Shown in pieces: positions 35,294 through 48,558 of a stretch of 64,000 nucleotides of DNA. The stretch is taken from assembly GCA_030760725.1 (NCBI GenBank), contig JASWHV010000004.1, positions 50,931,136-50,995,135 on the forward strand, written 5' to 3'. Source of the DNA: Neostapfia colusana (lineage: Eukaryota > Streptophyta > Magnoliopsida > Poales > Poaceae). The notes under the pieces were generated by a model. It ran no database searches. It was given only the letters and a program-made list of their open reading frames with translations, and was not told where the DNA came from. The translations under genes and the position numbers were made by a program. Numbering within the stretch: position 1 is the first letter of the stretch; the number at the start of each line of letters is the position of its first letter.

Positions 35294-36718
35294 TTACAGG
35301 GTATACGATGATAGCCAGTCTGGATAATTTGTTTGTAGATAGTTCTCGCTTTCCCATGTCGCCTCGTCAGCGGTATGGTTACTCCACAAGATCTTGTAAA
35401 ACCATAAAGTTCGGTTTATTGTGGCGCGAGTCTTTTCATCTATAATCCGGATCGGATACTCTGTGTATGTTAGGTCCGGTTGAAGAACTTCTATGTCTTC
35501 AGTGCAGATTTCAGCCGAGGGTTTGACGCACTTCCTCAACTGAGATATGTGGAAGACATTGTGAATTTCTGCGAGCGACGCCGGTAAATCCAGTCGATAG
35601 GCCACGGGTCTGCATTTTTCAATGACGGCGAACGGACCGATGAATCGCGGCGCAAGTTTTCCCTTCACTCCAAAACGATGAACTCCCTTCACCGGAGACA
35701 CACGGACATAAACATGGTCCACGATGTCAAAGTGGAGAGGACGGCGTCTTTTATCCGCATAGCTTTTCTGATGAGATTGAGCAGCCTTAAGATTGGCTTG
35801 TATTTCCCGCACTCGTTCTTCAGCCTCATTCACAAGTTCGATGCCGTATATAACTCGTTCGCCAGACTCACACCAGTTGAGTGGTGTGCGGCATTTCCGG
35901 CCGTAAAGAGCTTCATACGGCGTCATCTTTATGCTAGCTTGATAGCCATTGTTGTAAGAAAACTCTGCCGATGGCAAATGATCGTCCCTGTTTTTGCCGT
36001 GGTGGATGGCACAAGCGCGTAGCATGTCTTCAAGCACTTGATTCACCCATTCGGTTTGACCATCCGTCTGCGGGTGATACGCGGAGCTTTGGATCAGTTT
36101 GGTCCCCAATGACGTGTGCAGCTGTTCCCAAAACCGAGCGACGAACAGCGCACCACAATCTGAAATAATTGTGCGAGGAACACCGTGCAAGCACAAGATC
36201 CTTGCAATATACTGCTCTGCATATTGCTTGGTCACGTAACTTGTATGTATGGGAATAAAATGAGCCGACTTGGTTAGTCGATCGACTATCACCCAAATCG
36301 AATCATGCTTGTGAGATGTGAGAGGTAACCCGACTATGAAGTCCATGCTGATATCCTCCCACTTCCACGCCGGAATGTTCAATGGTTGCAGCTGTCCGGC
36401 TTTACACATATGGCCAGCTTTCACCCGCCGACACATATCGCATTCGGATACGTACTTTGCGATTTCTCTTTTCATCCGCATCCACCAAAACCTGGTTTTC
36501 AGATCTTGGTACATCTTGTTGCTGCCTGGATGAATAGAATACTTGGTCAAATGAGCTTCGTCCAATATCTTCTTCCGAAGCTTCATGTCACGGGGTACCA
36601 CTATACGGTCTTTAAACCATAGAGTACCATGTTCACCCCTTTGGAAGCATTTCATTTCGCCATTCTTCATTCTTCTCCAAATGTGCGACATTCCCATGTC
36701 TTCCTTCTGAGCTTCCAT
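35294..36718 (-). pseudogene. Gypsy integrase with chromodomain-like tail (element E), long open frame
   Basis: This 474-codon open stretch is in the same frame as the upstream RT-RNase H segment. It holds the H2C2 finger (HLTKYSIHPGSNKMYQ; CDMCRRVKAGH), the core with D in MDFIVGLP, D in IISDCGALF and E in DGQTEWVNQVLEDMLR, the GKLAPRFIGPF module and a chromodomain-like end (LTYTEYPIRIIDEKTRATIN; ADEATWESENYLQTNYP). SDCGALF departs from the usual SDRG form. The frame ends with TAA or similar at 35294. It is listed as a pseudogene because the upstream pol carries two stops; this part alone is intact. Confidence 0.9.
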
Positions 36719-38422
36719 AATCTCCTCTCGTATGGTAGGGAGGAGAGAAAGATTATATAATGCCCCTTATGGAACCAAGTACAGACTTGGCTCCTGCTCT
36801 TCACGTGGGGTGATGGACAGATTGTTGACATGAGATTTGCAGCTTAAGGAGCTGGCAACCACGTTTGCCTTGCCGGGATGGTATTGAATCTCGATCTCAT
36901 AGTTTTTGATCAGCTCTAGCCATCTCCGTTGCCGCATATTCAACTACTTTTGAGTGAATATATACTTCAAACTCTTGTGGTCGGTGTAGAGATGCACTAA
37001 GTTCCCCAATAAATAGTGCCTCCACATTTTCAATGCCAACACAGCAGCGAGCTCAAGATCATGAGTCGGATAGTGCTGCTCGTGGTTACAAAGTTGACGT
37101 GAGCCATAGACGACCACTCTTCCTCCTTGCATCAATACAAAGCCAGGCCCAATGCCGGACGCATCACAATATACATCAAAGGGCTTGGTTGTATCTGGTT
37201 GAGCTAACACCGGGGCTGTTGTAAGCTGCTTCACCAATGCTTGGAAAGCTCCTTCACATGCCAAGCTCCAATCATATTTGATCCCCTTCTTTAACAATTC
37301 AGTCATCGGCTTAGCAAGATTGGAGAAGTTCGGTATGAATCTCCGATAATACCCCGCTAAACTGAGAAAGCTCCTGACTTCATGGACAGATGTGGGGGAC
37401 TTCCATTTCAGCACTTGTTCAATTTTTCTTGGATCAACTGCAATGCCTTCCGCAGAAATAATATGACCAAGAAATGGCACTTGGCTGATCCAGAACTCGC
37501 ACTTGCTGAACTTGGCATAAAGCTTATGGTCTCGCAATCGTTGAAGCACGATATGCAGGTGTTTGGCGTGTTCTTCTTCAGACTTGGAGTAAACCAAGAT
37601 GTCGTTGATAAACACCACCACGAACTTATCCAACTCCGGCATGAACACTGAGTTCATGAGATACATGAAATGTGCCAGGGCGTTGGTGATACCAAAGGAC
37701 ATGACGAGGTATTCATACAGCCCATATCTCGTCGAGAAGGCCATCTTCGGAATATCCTCCACTCGGATCTTTATTTGTTGATACCCGGAGCGAAGATCCA
37801 TCTTTGAAAATACACTCGCACCCACAAGTTGATCGAAGAGAATATCGATGCGGGGCAGTGGATATTTATTCTTGATGGTGACGGCGTTGAGAGGTCGGTA
37901 ATCCACACACAACCTCAAGGTTTCATCCTTCTTCTTGACAAACAGCACCGAGCATCCCCATGGCGAGGAACTCAGTTGAATGAAACCCTTCTTCATTAAA
38001 TCATTGAGCTGCTCCTTCAGTTCAGCTAGCTCATTTGGAGCCATCTTGTACGGTCTCCTTGATATCGGTGTCGTCCCAGGTACAAGTTCAATCTTGAACT
38101 CGACATCTCTTTCGGGTGGCATGCCCTGGAGATCATACGGAAAGACATCCGGGTATTCACGGACCACACGAATATCCTCCAGCTTTGTGACTTCTGTGTT
38201 ATATGTGGTTGAAGCTTCTTGAACCGAACGGTCAAGAATAAGAACATGTGGTTCATGAAGTGGAGAGTTTAAACAAACCACACGTGGAATGATGTCAAGA
38301 ACAACACCATGGCGATGTAGCCATGACATTCCTAAAATGACATCGAGTTTTTGACTCTCTAATATGATTAGAGAAGTCAGGTATAGATTCCCACCCAATT
38401 GTAATGGTTCTCTATAGACCAT
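36719..38422 (-). pseudogene. Gypsy protease end, reverse transcriptase and RNase H (element E), two stops, altered catalytic box
   Basis: The open stretch 36944-38422 covers the protease end (LDVILGMSWLHRHGVVLDI), RT (PNELAELKEQLNDLMKKGFI; PRIDILFDQLVGASVFSKMD; MSFGITNALAHFMYLM) and RNase H (FDVYCDASGIGPGFVLMQGG; TDHKSLKYIFTQK). The catalytic box reads FIND at 37601-37612 instead of FIDD: the first Asp codon is AAC, a G-to-A change. In the same frame stops occur at 36944-36946 (in place of KEL) and 36767-36769, after which integrase is open. The product would have lacked reverse transcriptase activity even without the stops. Confidence 0.9.
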
Positions 38423-39895
38423 CCTATCAGCTGTTATTTTCCCACCTGGAGATCATATTAACTATGAACTATTTGTGGGAATGATAGGCAATTGATATTT
38501 AATAACATAAGACTGACTTATGAAATTATGGGTGGCACCGGAGTCAAAAAGTATGACTATGGAATGATCTAAATAAGAAAACGTACCCGCAAGGACGGGT
38601 TCGCCTTCCGGCACGTCTTCGATGGCTAAGTGGTGGACGTTTCCGGGTTTTTGTGCTGGTTTCTTGGGCTGGTTGCGGGGCTGATTTGCACCCCGATATG
38701 GTGCTGCACCCCTGCCCTGTCGCTGCTCAGGGCAGTCCTATGCCATATGCCCTACATGGCCACACGTGAAGCATGTGTAAGGTGTCGAGGTCCCTCCAAA
38801 TTAAGGACAGTATCCCGGTGCACGCGGTTGAAACTGAGGCGCACGCGGGACCATCCTTTGCTGCTGCGGTTGCTGTGGTGGATACGATGGTTGGAAGCTT
38901 GGCGCATTATATTGTCGACCGCGAAACTGAGGCGGTCGCGCCGGTGGCTGCCATCTCTGACCGAATGGTGAGCGATACACCATGCGGTATTTTTGTGGCG
39001 CCCCACCACTGCTGCTCGTCAGCGTGCTGCGTTTCCTCTTATCAGAACCGCGCTCGCGCTGAGCATTCTCTGGTAAAATCGCGGCATTAACAAAGTCGTT
39101 TAATGTGCCACGATTGCTTTGGGCAAGATGGACCTTCATTTTAGAATTCAGGCCCCAGAAGAACACGTTTTGGCTTGTCTTCCTCCGTTCTCACAAATCC
39201 TGGCGCATACTGCACCAGCCGGTTGAATGACCTAGAGTACTCATGAGCACTCCTCTCACCTTGCTTCAGCGCCAGGAACTCCTGGAGCTTCCTCTCCATA
39301 ACACCGGGAGGTATATGGTAGGCGCGGAACGCCTCCTGGAACTTCGTCCATGTGACGGCATGGCCAGCCGGTAAGGAGGCGGTGTAGTTCTCCCACCAAG
39401 TACTGGCTTCTCCTTGAAGCTGTTGCGCTGCGTACAGCGCCCTCTGGTGTTCGGTGCAGCGTAGTAAACCGAACTTCGCCTCAAGAGTGCGGATGAAGCT
39501 GTCCGCCTCCAAAGGCTCTTCGGCCTCCGTACAGACCGGTGGATGGGTCGCAAGGAAATCTGAATATGAACTTTGTTGGGGCTGGCATTGACCATTGTCT
39601 AGGCGTCCTCCCTGATGGGACGCATTATGTTACACTAGCATTCGCAGCAACTCGGTTTGCTCGTCGCGCGAGCCGAGCACTGCGGCGAGAACCTCTGCAA
39701 GATTTCTTGGAAGTTCTGGCGGTGGAGGCGTTGGTTGCTGTTGCACCGTGGTTTGCTCCAGAGGTGGAGACTCATCACCAGGAACCTGACTTGGACCCCC
39801 CCTCCTATTGCATTGAATGTGTACGCACCATTCTGCATTCATACAATTCAAACGATCAGCAGATGTTGGTTTGTTTCATCCAGTCTATACAATAG
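38423..39895 (-). pseudogene. Gypsy gag and protease start (element E), several breaks
   Basis: Gag begins in the 39630-39851 frame (CVHIQCNRRGGPSQVPGDES; LPRNLAEVLAAVLGSRDEQT) and continues in shifted frames with EADSFIRTLEAKFGLLRCTE, TWTKFQEAFRAYHIPPGVME and GERSAHEYSRSFNRLVQYAP. The zinc knuckle near 38728-38775 reads CFTCGHVGHMA, stop, DC: the four ligands are in place but a TAG lies inside. The protease shows FDSGATHNFISQSYV near 38540, followed by two stops near 38455-38470. Order and spacing match element B. Confidence 0.85.
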
Positions 39896-41790
39896 TAGTG
39901 CGAGAATGGAATAAATAATACGCAAAACAATCACACATATGGATCAAATGTAAACTTTATACAACATATACATCCTTGGACCATGTCACAAGATCGAGTT
40001 CTAAAATAATGAACTTTATGGATTAAAAGTTTATTTTGACCATCGTGGGTCACCACGGGATGTTAAGTGTGTTAGCCTGCGTAAATCCTCGATACTGTAC
40101 TGGATCCTAACATGTCCTCACTCGAAGGGATATATTGAATGCATAAACTTTTCGACCCAACTCGCTGTTTTACAACAGCCGCTGGATATCGAAAGGTGAA
40201 ACTAATTGTTTTAGTTGAAAAACTTCAACCTGGTGTTCACTGTCCAGCTTCTGGTCCAGCCGACCATTCTGGATAATTCAACTGTTTTGACCACTTTGGA
40301 GGCAAAATCTGTACTAGAGTTCAACAAAAAATTGTAGTAGACTCAAAAAGGAATTCAGATTGTATTTGTTTTCCTCCATAGCCTTCCTAGTTTATGAGTT
40401 ATGATTTCTACAAGTTGACAGAATTTTCTCAGGAATTTTGACAGCACCTCCGTTGCAAGTGTCTGTTTTGTTCACAAAATTCCATCTAATATGCCCTCAA
40501 TCTAGGAAAACACTGAACTACAAAGTTGTAGCACATTTCCTACACTTTCCAACGGTGTCTTACTTGACCCTTAGAAATTTTTCTACATAAAGTTGTGGTC
40601 GAAATATAGAAAATTCCAGAGAGCATTTTGGTCTGTCCTGTTTCTGGACAGTGCCTACTCATCTGAGATTTTCATCCATTTGTAGGGAGATTATGTTCTG
40701 GAGTTCTACATAAAAGTTGTAGAAGACTTCAAAACCTTTCCAGACTGGTATTTCCACACCACTAATGGTTCAACCAATCACAATTTATACCCTGTCTAAT
40801 TTCAGCAACAATTCTGCCGGAAGAGGGGAGGTTATTCCTAAGTCTTTGGACATGAATCTATACTCCCAATTGAATCTTAGTTCAACATGGGAGTTTGATA
40901 ACCCCTAATTGGAATCCTAAACTTAATTTTGACTATTTTCATTAAAAATATCCTTTTATGTAACTAATAATCATCTCGGTACTACGTTTCCTCACCAAAG
41001 AAAAATCCTAAGCTGGTATTCCGGCATATACGTGTCAAATGGTGGAACTAAGAACGTCACTCACAAACGATGTCTAAGCGTCATGCTCTAATGTGGTTAA
41101 TGTACCTGCAGAAGAACACACAATAATGGTGCACACAAAGGTTTTTGACATTTCAGACAGTTCCATATCATAATAAAATCATACGGTCCGTATCATTGCC
41201 ATACGGATCATCCTTGAGTCAAGCCACGTCTCAAGGTACAGGATCGTGTTTTCACACTACACGACGGGGAACCCGAGTAGAGCGCGAAAGGGTCATCACG
41301 GTTGGGAATTTTATCAACACAACGGATACCACCTACTGTCTCATGACCACTGAGGCACGCCGATGGCGAGCGCTGCGTATGGCCCTTTGAACATTGAACG
41401 TTCAAGAGTTGCATACTATCGTGTTGCTTACCACACGATGGGCTATTCTCTCTTTTTCCTAAAGCACGCTGGAGATCAGAGTTTTCATATGCTCTCAGAA
41501 CCATGGAGAGGTTTGGAGACTCATATTAACTACCGTGCCAAGCCACGGTATACCATTCCATACTATTGCTAGTATGGCGAGCTTACCGCAATTGATCCGC
41601 ATGCGGTGGCGTACCTTACCTCTTACCTGACGTCAGAGCGTCGTTACATAATGTATAACAAGTATGTTAGCATTTCCACCATAATATCTACTACTATCTT
41701 AGAGTTTATGTGGGCATAGTGACTAATCCTCACTCGACTACTTCTAAGTTTTCAAAATAGACTCTTTTCGAGCGTGCTATTCCCAATGCG
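39896..41790 (-). other. Element E 5' leader (untranslated)
   Basis: No gene is supported. The shared leader motif appears on the minus strand near 40424-40450 (GAGGTGCTGTCAAAATTCCT). Segments near 41145-41640 match the B, C and D leaders, including TACGTGTCAAATGG-like and GCGTCGTTACATAATG pieces. Confidence 0.75.
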
Positions 41791-41802
41791 GCTCTGATAC
41801 CA
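41791..41802 (-). other. Element E primer binding site, tRNA-Met type
   Basis: The minus strand reads TGGTATCAGAGC four bases after the LTR end at 41807. Confidence 0.9.
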
Positions 41803-41806
41803 CGCC

Positions 41807-44800
41807 TATGGGGACTAACCCGTGGTTCACCTACTCCGGGATCGCAGAGGGTGGTGCCGTGCGATGCGGCACCCAACAGCACACAAGAAAAGAATATGAA
41901 CAACATACAAACTTTATTTTTCATAATAACAGCGGAAGTCTTTTACAAACATAATTATACAGCGGAAGTATTCTTTATAACTACTCTCTCATCCTAACAA
42001 AGAAAAGTGTAGCCGTCCAGCCTGGGGACGCTACACACTAGCAACATGAAACCGGAGATCACGGCGGCGTGCAGGGCTCCAGCTCGGCCGTGTACCCCGA
42101 CGGGGCACCACCTCATCCTCGGACCCCTCCTCATAGCTCTCACCTGCACACAGCTCAAATATTGCAACCGTGAGCATGATGGCTCAACAAGGCTTAACCG
42201 ACACCCTAATCATAAAACTCTACATGCAGGTATTGGTAATGTAGGATAACGACATTGCAATAAAGACACGCCTACATGTTAATCCTTACTTTCAGTTTTA
42301 TAGCAGAAGTTTAATGAGCCTTAGGCAGCCCTCACGTCGGAAGTCCACAATCAAAAAAGAAATACTTTCCTCCGATGTGGTGATGCCCAAAGTGGAAAAT
42401 AAACTTAATTAGCTCTACATCTACAGCAGACATGGTTTCCAAACATTAATAGTTCATCACAACATATTATCAATCATCTGGCTTATTTCACTTCTTACTA
42501 CGTCACAGAACAGTGAACAAGCGGTACTCAAATAACAGCGAGGACGGTGATTGCAATCAGGAGACACCCGGAAAACATGTCACATACACCCACTTTCAGA
42601 AGTGTGGTGCCACACACCTTCCTACTCTGTTGTATACAAGAACCTTTCAAAATAAACCCAAATGCCGAACCGGTCCATCTGTAACGGGCAGGAGGTCCCC
42701 GCGTGGAGCGTGACTGTGCCCACAGGCAGATTTACACCTTGCTACCCTCAACCCACTCCTGTAAAATGGCTGGGTAAGCCTCGGCACCCAGGTTAACCAA
42801 TTACATCAGTTTCCTGCTTATGTCAGTATGCCATCCGGTACTGTTCGATACTTGTTCAGCAGACCCGCACACGACTCGATCCTCAATCTCCGCTCACTGC
42901 ATCCTATCCCCCTGATGGGTCTCAGTTTCACAACTCTTAAGCCATTCTCTATTCTTTTCCATACCGTGTAATAAAACCTTACTTGGCAAGTAGATTCCAA
43001 CTACTCGACTTCTACCGAGATCCTAAGAACATTAGCATGGCATTCTCTACTCATCGAGTTTGTAAACTACCCAACCCTCCATAGGATTTAAAGTTTATGC
43101 AAGTGGAGTTTCATTCACCCTAACTCTAATGCAAGCATTTCACCCTAAACATAAGTGATACAAATGAAAACTTTGTAAAAGTACTTAAATGAAAACCGGG
43201 GCTTGCCTGGTTGCGAGTTAAACGGAAAGTCAACATCTGGTGGGAGGACGTCCAACAGCTCCAGTGCGTCCTCAACTTCGGTCACTATATATGAAATGTA
43301 GCAAAATATATGTATAAGTGCTAATGAAGTATAAGAATTAACTTCTATTCATAGCTACTGCTATTTATGTTCCTTAATTGGCTTTGGGATTTTTCCAGTG
43401 GATACTAGACTTTCTAAGGATGATCTGAGCAAATTTTGGAGAAATTTCATTGAACCTTGTGGTCTCCAAAATTCCAACAAGTCCAAGGCTTCTCTGAATT
43501 TTGAGCCCAAATCTGAAGCTTTGACATGGCTAACAGTTGAATATCTAATTAGGGTAGGTCTCCATGGTTCTAACAAAATTTGTTTCACTATTTGTGGAGC
43601 TACCAACAGAGAGATATGAATTTTTGAAGTTGGACAGGAGTTCTGAAAAGTTTCTGTTTAAAATTTGAATTTCCAAATAAAGGCTGAACTTTGGAAGGCA
43701 ATTTAGCCTAGCAAATGAACTCCAATGAAGCTCAAATTTTTATTGAAGATCAGTAACTATGAAAGGACTAGCTGCCCAAATTTGGGAATGTTTCATAAAG
43801 AATTACTCCTGGAATAAATCTCTAAATATTTATTACAAACAATTCTACAGAAATTCCTGGGCATTTTCATAGCAAGCAATTTCTTCCTCTGTGAAGTACT
43901 CCTTATGAGGATTCCAACAAAATTGGTCTCACCATTTTTGGAGTTTTCTACACACAATTATGGGCTTGCAAAGATTAGCTAATTTCTGGAATTATTTGCT
44001 TAACAGAAACTTCAAATAAATCCACCGGCGGCTGACAGTGGTGTCCACAGGTCGGTCGTCTTCAACCTCACGACACACCCCGCGTGCGCACGCTGGAACC
44101 AAAAATGGCGTGCTTTGTTCTCCTCCAATTCTCAACCATTCTCGATGCGGTTTCGTGCTACACCATCCTCACCGCACGTCCTAGCAGCTGGGCAAGGTTT
44201 TGAGGCATGAAAACGCCGGGAAACCCATCGGCACCGGTGAGGCGGCTCGGCGGCGTGGCATCGGCGAGGAACAGCACGCCCCAAGCTTCGGTGAGCTAAG
44301 GTGCCGTACACCATCCCTAGAGCATGTAGAACACGATGCTACCCCTAGCCCGAGCCGAAAATGCCCGCAAATGGGAGCTCAACGGTGAACCGAGCCATTT
44401 TGGCCGGCGGCGACGGATTCTCGTCGCCCGGGGTGTAGAAGGGACAGTTTGCTTCGTGCTTTGGCGTGGCAGTGCGCTAGGAGCCCTAGTAACAGTGTCT
44501 AGGACCGGAGAACCGATGATCAAATGTGTGGGGAGAATTTCCCAAAGTTGTTTCGATCAGTTCTTCACGTGCGCCGGTGGTAAAGTCCGAATTCCGAGCA
44601 GCCTGCGACGGGGAAAAGCAAACGGACCATTGGAGGAGGATCAGGACCCTTTGGCGCACCTCTGTGGGCTTTTGAGCACGTCGAGGAGGCCTGTAGATGG
44701 CCAGGATACGTGGAACCGAGTCGGCGGCATCGTGCCCTGTTTTCCTCAGAGAAAAACAGCTCAGCACCGGTGTAGACGGCCGGCCACGAGCTGAGGATCG

Positions 44801-45715
44801 GTGGGAAACGTCGAGGGGTTCCGGCGAAGCTTTTGGGCAGCTCAGCTAGGCGCTAAAATCGCCGGAGGAAGATCAGCGGTGGGGGACCGGAAGCAGCGGC
44901 TTAGCTCGGGGGTTTGGTTCGTGCACTCGAGCGGAGAGGCTGAGGAGGCTGCGGTTGAAGGCAGAGAGGAGAAATAGAAGTGTGCTGCGGCTCTGATCAC
45001 CCACGCGCACGGCTGACTTTGGGAGCACGCTGGGAAGCAGCTCGGTGGAGCATCGGGTGAGGGAATTCAGCCGGGAGCTGGCACTCTCGCGTTAACAACC
45101 GAAGGCAAAACAGAGCGGTAAAGGCATTTGGGTGGCTGACATGTGGACCCCATCTCCTAAATTCTTAATCCATTTTCCCTCTGATCTTTTCACCACAGCT
45201 ACTCAAAATTAAAGACTTTGCTTTGCCTCAAAGTTAAGGTTTGAAAATTTGAATCCTAACTGATTTGAATTCTAGTGTGGAATTTGAATTGAGTTTGGTT
45301 AATTGAATTTGAATGGAATTTGAATTCTCCTTTTGCATTGTTCCAAAAACATAGCAAACCCACCCCAATGTTTCTGAATTTTGGCATGGCTGCAAATTCA
45401 CATGTGGAGAACATATTTGTGGAACCAAATTTGCAAATTGAAGAAGTTGGGATTTGAAACTGAAATTTAAATTCAGATTAGAGGGCTTCTCCTTTTAATC
45501 CCAAACTAATATTATCACCCCTCCAAATGAGCTGAAATTTGGAAGTTTGAATATTTGACATGTGAAGATCCAAGTTATGAATTCAGATCTTCATGTTTGG
45601 AAGTTTGAATCACCACTTTGAACTCACACCTTATAATTCAAAGTTTTAATTCCCCTCATTTTTCCTAAGGTTAAAGGTGCTGAAATTCTTGCTACCAATT
45701 TTTGGGGATTTTACA
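41807..45715 (-). repeat. Element E 5' LTR
   Basis: This is the 3.9-kb copy without the CACTA insertion. Its first bases are TATGGGG where the other copy has TGTGGGG. Stem-loop at 41849-41874, conserved block at 42491-42557, CACTA empty site CCT at 44736-44738. Small indels differ from the other copy (for example a shorter segment near 42890). No gene is supported inside. Confidence 0.9.
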
Positions 45716-48423
45716 ATGGCGTCCTCCCATGCCGAAGCACGAAGCAAACCGCCCCTCCTCTGCCCTGGGTGATGAGAAATCGCCGCCGGCTGCTAAAACC
45801 GCCGCGGTCCACGGTGACAACTAGTTTTCCGCCGTTTGCTGCGAGGGTTGAGCTCCGTTCCATGTTCTACGACCTCTAGGGGTGATGTAGGGCATCTTGG
45901 GCTGTTGAAATCGGCTTGGGACACGCCGGAACGCGTCGATACCGCGCCGCCGAGCGCCGCTGTCGGTGCCGACCCATTTCCGGCCGTTTTCAAGCGGGGA
46001 GACCTTGCCCGGCAGCTGTGCCACGTTCCAAGGGTCGTGTAGGGCGAAACCGGAGCAAGAACAGTGGAGAAACGAGGGTGAACGAGCTGCGCCACCCCTC
46101 TGTCCGGCGTGCACCCGTGGGCTCTGTCCGAAGTTGAAGAAAGAACTGATCCGTGGGCCCCACTTTTGAATTGCTCTGGGTAAAATAAAAATAGAGAGTT
46201 GTTCAAACTTGGAAAATCCATAACTCTGTGTAGAAAGCTCCAAAAATAGTGAGCCAATTTTGTTGGATTCCTCATATGAAGTACTTTGCAGAGAAACAAA
46301 GTGCTTGCTATGAAGATGCCCAGGAGTTTCTGTAGAATTGTTTTAATAAATCTTTTAGGGATTTATTCCAGGAGCAATTCCTTATGAAATATTCCCAGTT
46401 TTGGGCAGAAAATCTTTCTCCAAGTTTCTGAGCTCCAGTAAAAATCTTAGGATTTTTGGAGATGATTAAGTTCGCTTAATAAGTAGGTTTTCTTAGTGTT
46501 GTGTAAATGGGCTAAAAAATGACAGGAACAAATTCCAGAAAATAGAATTAAACTTCACCTACCCATTCTAACCAGCTAAAAGGCTTAAAAAAATTTGGAA
46601 CAAATTTTCCTAGGAACCTTAGGTCCAGACCTATTAGAATATCAAATTTCTCCATATGACCAAGTCTAATTAAATTCCTATATATCATTGAAGGTTAATG
46701 GTTCCAAGAATTTTTGTGGCCATATCCTTCCTCAAAAACCTCTGAAAATTTTACCATAAGCTTATCATGAGATTAGAAAGCCCCTGTAAAAATTTCAACC
46801 ACAGAAGATACTGTCTTCAGTTTAGTTCTGTAGTCATATATCTCACTTAATTTCATAATATGACGCATCGTTTATTTGATCATTTCGACAGCGAAACATC
46901 TCGCGAAGACTTCGGAGGCTACTGACTTGCTTCGATTGACAGAAACTTTAGTCGGGATCAACACTAAGGCAAGTCCCAGTTTGCATCAAAATTTAAAAGC
47001 TTCTATTTGTATTCACTTTATAATGTCCAGCATTTTGATTATTGCACTAAGTCTAGTTTATATGACACTCCACATGCATGACCCAATAAATCCCAGGAGT
47101 TTTATTTAGAGTAGGTTTTAACTTAATTATAACTGCTATTATCAAGTTAAGAAAAGTGGATAAAAAGAGGCATAACTCAAGTAGGCTGTTTCCTACTTGT
47201 GAACCGGAATTAAGGGGGATCAATCGGAAGAGTTGGGAATAGATCCTCTTAGTTGGTAATGGAGACCGGGAAGTATGGATGGAAGGCTCAAGGACGTGGT
47301 CCTATGAACCTAGTCTCTGTCTGAGTTGATTAAGACCCATTCTCGTGTGCGGCCCTACGGGACAAGTTTGAGTTGTGTACCGGATGCATATTGGCTATAT
47401 GTGACCCAGGAAACTGATGTAACATGTTAACCTGGGTGTCGAGGCAATGCCCACCGTCTTATGCAGATGCTTAAAGGATAGAGAAGTCGGCCCTACTAGG
47501 GTTTGCCGTAGTGATACTTAATCCAAGTCGGTGGGACCGGTTCGATATTTGGCTGTCGTGTGAAAGGTCGACACATACGACGTTGAGGGGATTGGTTGAT
47601 CACCGGTCTCGGACGGGCGTATGTGTCGTGTCAGCCAGGTGTTTTTTATTTGAATCACCGTCTCTCGCGGTAGTGAGCATACTTGTTCTCTGCGTCGCGA
47701 CGTAGTAAGAAACTGGGCTAGTAGCGTCGAGACAAAGCGTTTCTTGTTTGATTGTGGAGTCTCGGCGTTGATGGCGCAAGGTATGTATGGGTCTAGGATA
47801 GCTCACTAAAGTTACTTTCTCCTCGGGCAAGTGGCATCGAGATGAAGTGTTTCTTGTTCGAGTGTGGAGTCTCGATGTAAATTGTGTGAGGGTTATAAAA
47901 GATGCGTAAAACTTGAAGTAAGGACTCTCCATTAGCTCAAGTTCATTGTTTTATGCAAACTTCTCTATTCAGCCCTCTATTTTCAGCATCTAGATTTCCA
48001 TGTGAAGGTTTTCAGTTAAGTCTTGCTGAGCATAAGCTCACGGTTTGTTGATCCATTGTTTTGCAGGTAACGTTGCATAAGACAACGTTATAAAGGAAGG
48101 GAGAGCCTAGTGGGGCAGCACCCAATGAGGGGTGTGAGTCTCGCTTGGAACCCTGCACGCCGCCGGGTTTTTGATGTGGTGCTAAGGTGAAGCATCCACG
48201 GGCAGGATGGCTTCATTTTGCTTAGCGTAGGCTATAGTCCGTGAGTGTATTCTTATCTTCTGCTGCAATGTACACTTGTACATTATTTGTAAAATGAGAC
48301 AATTATATGTATGAAAGACATATATTGTTGTGTATGTGTGTTTTTCGGATGTGTGCTGTTAGGTGCCGCATCACACGGCACCACCCAATGCAATTCTTGG
48401 ACTGACGGGGCAGGGTCCCCACA
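45716..48423 (+). repeat. Element D 5' LTR, second part
   Basis: Continues the D LTR after E and ends GGTCCCCACA. It matches 57820-60547, including a 77-codon frame (46876-47109) that recurs at 58977-59210 only because the LTRs are copies. A CTATAT stretch near 47395 aligns with CTATATAGG near 59498. The conserved inner block is at 47651-47712 and the terminal stem-loop at 48362-48386. Confidence 0.88.
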
Positions 48424-48427
48424 GGCG

Positions 48428-48440
48428 TGGTATCAGAGCC
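48428..48440 (+). other. Element D primer binding site, tRNA-Met type
   Basis: TGGTATCAGAGCC lies four bases after the LTR end at 48423. Confidence 0.9.
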
Positions 48441-48558
48441 GCATTGGGAATAGCACACCTGAAAAGACACGTATTTTTTAAAAACTTAGAGTCTACAAGT
48501 GAAGAATCGGTACTAGGCCCACATAAGGTCTATTAGGAGCATAAGTGATGTATGGTGG

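Larger units (their letters stand above)
27225..45715 (-). mobile_element. Element E: best-preserved Tekay-type Gypsy retrotransposon
   Basis: LTRs lie at 27225-35235 (3' copy, enlarged by a CACTA insertion) and 41807-45715 (5' copy). In element orientation they read TGTAAAATCCCC...GGTCCCCACA. The primer binding site at 41791-41802 and polypurine tract at 35236-35262 fix the orientation as minus. Without the CACTA insertion the LTR length is about 3.9 kb. Flanks are CTAGC (27220-27224) and ATGGC (45716-45720), a poorly matching target duplication (3 of 5). Sequence on both sides matches the uninterrupted LTR of D near 57820, confirming insertion. Confidence 0.92.

Noticed and set aside
46876..47109. 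77-codon open frame with a hydrophobic C-terminus, repeated at 58977-59210
   Set aside because: Both copies lie at the same place in the two LTRs of D. The similarity follows from LTR duplication and there is no recognised domain.
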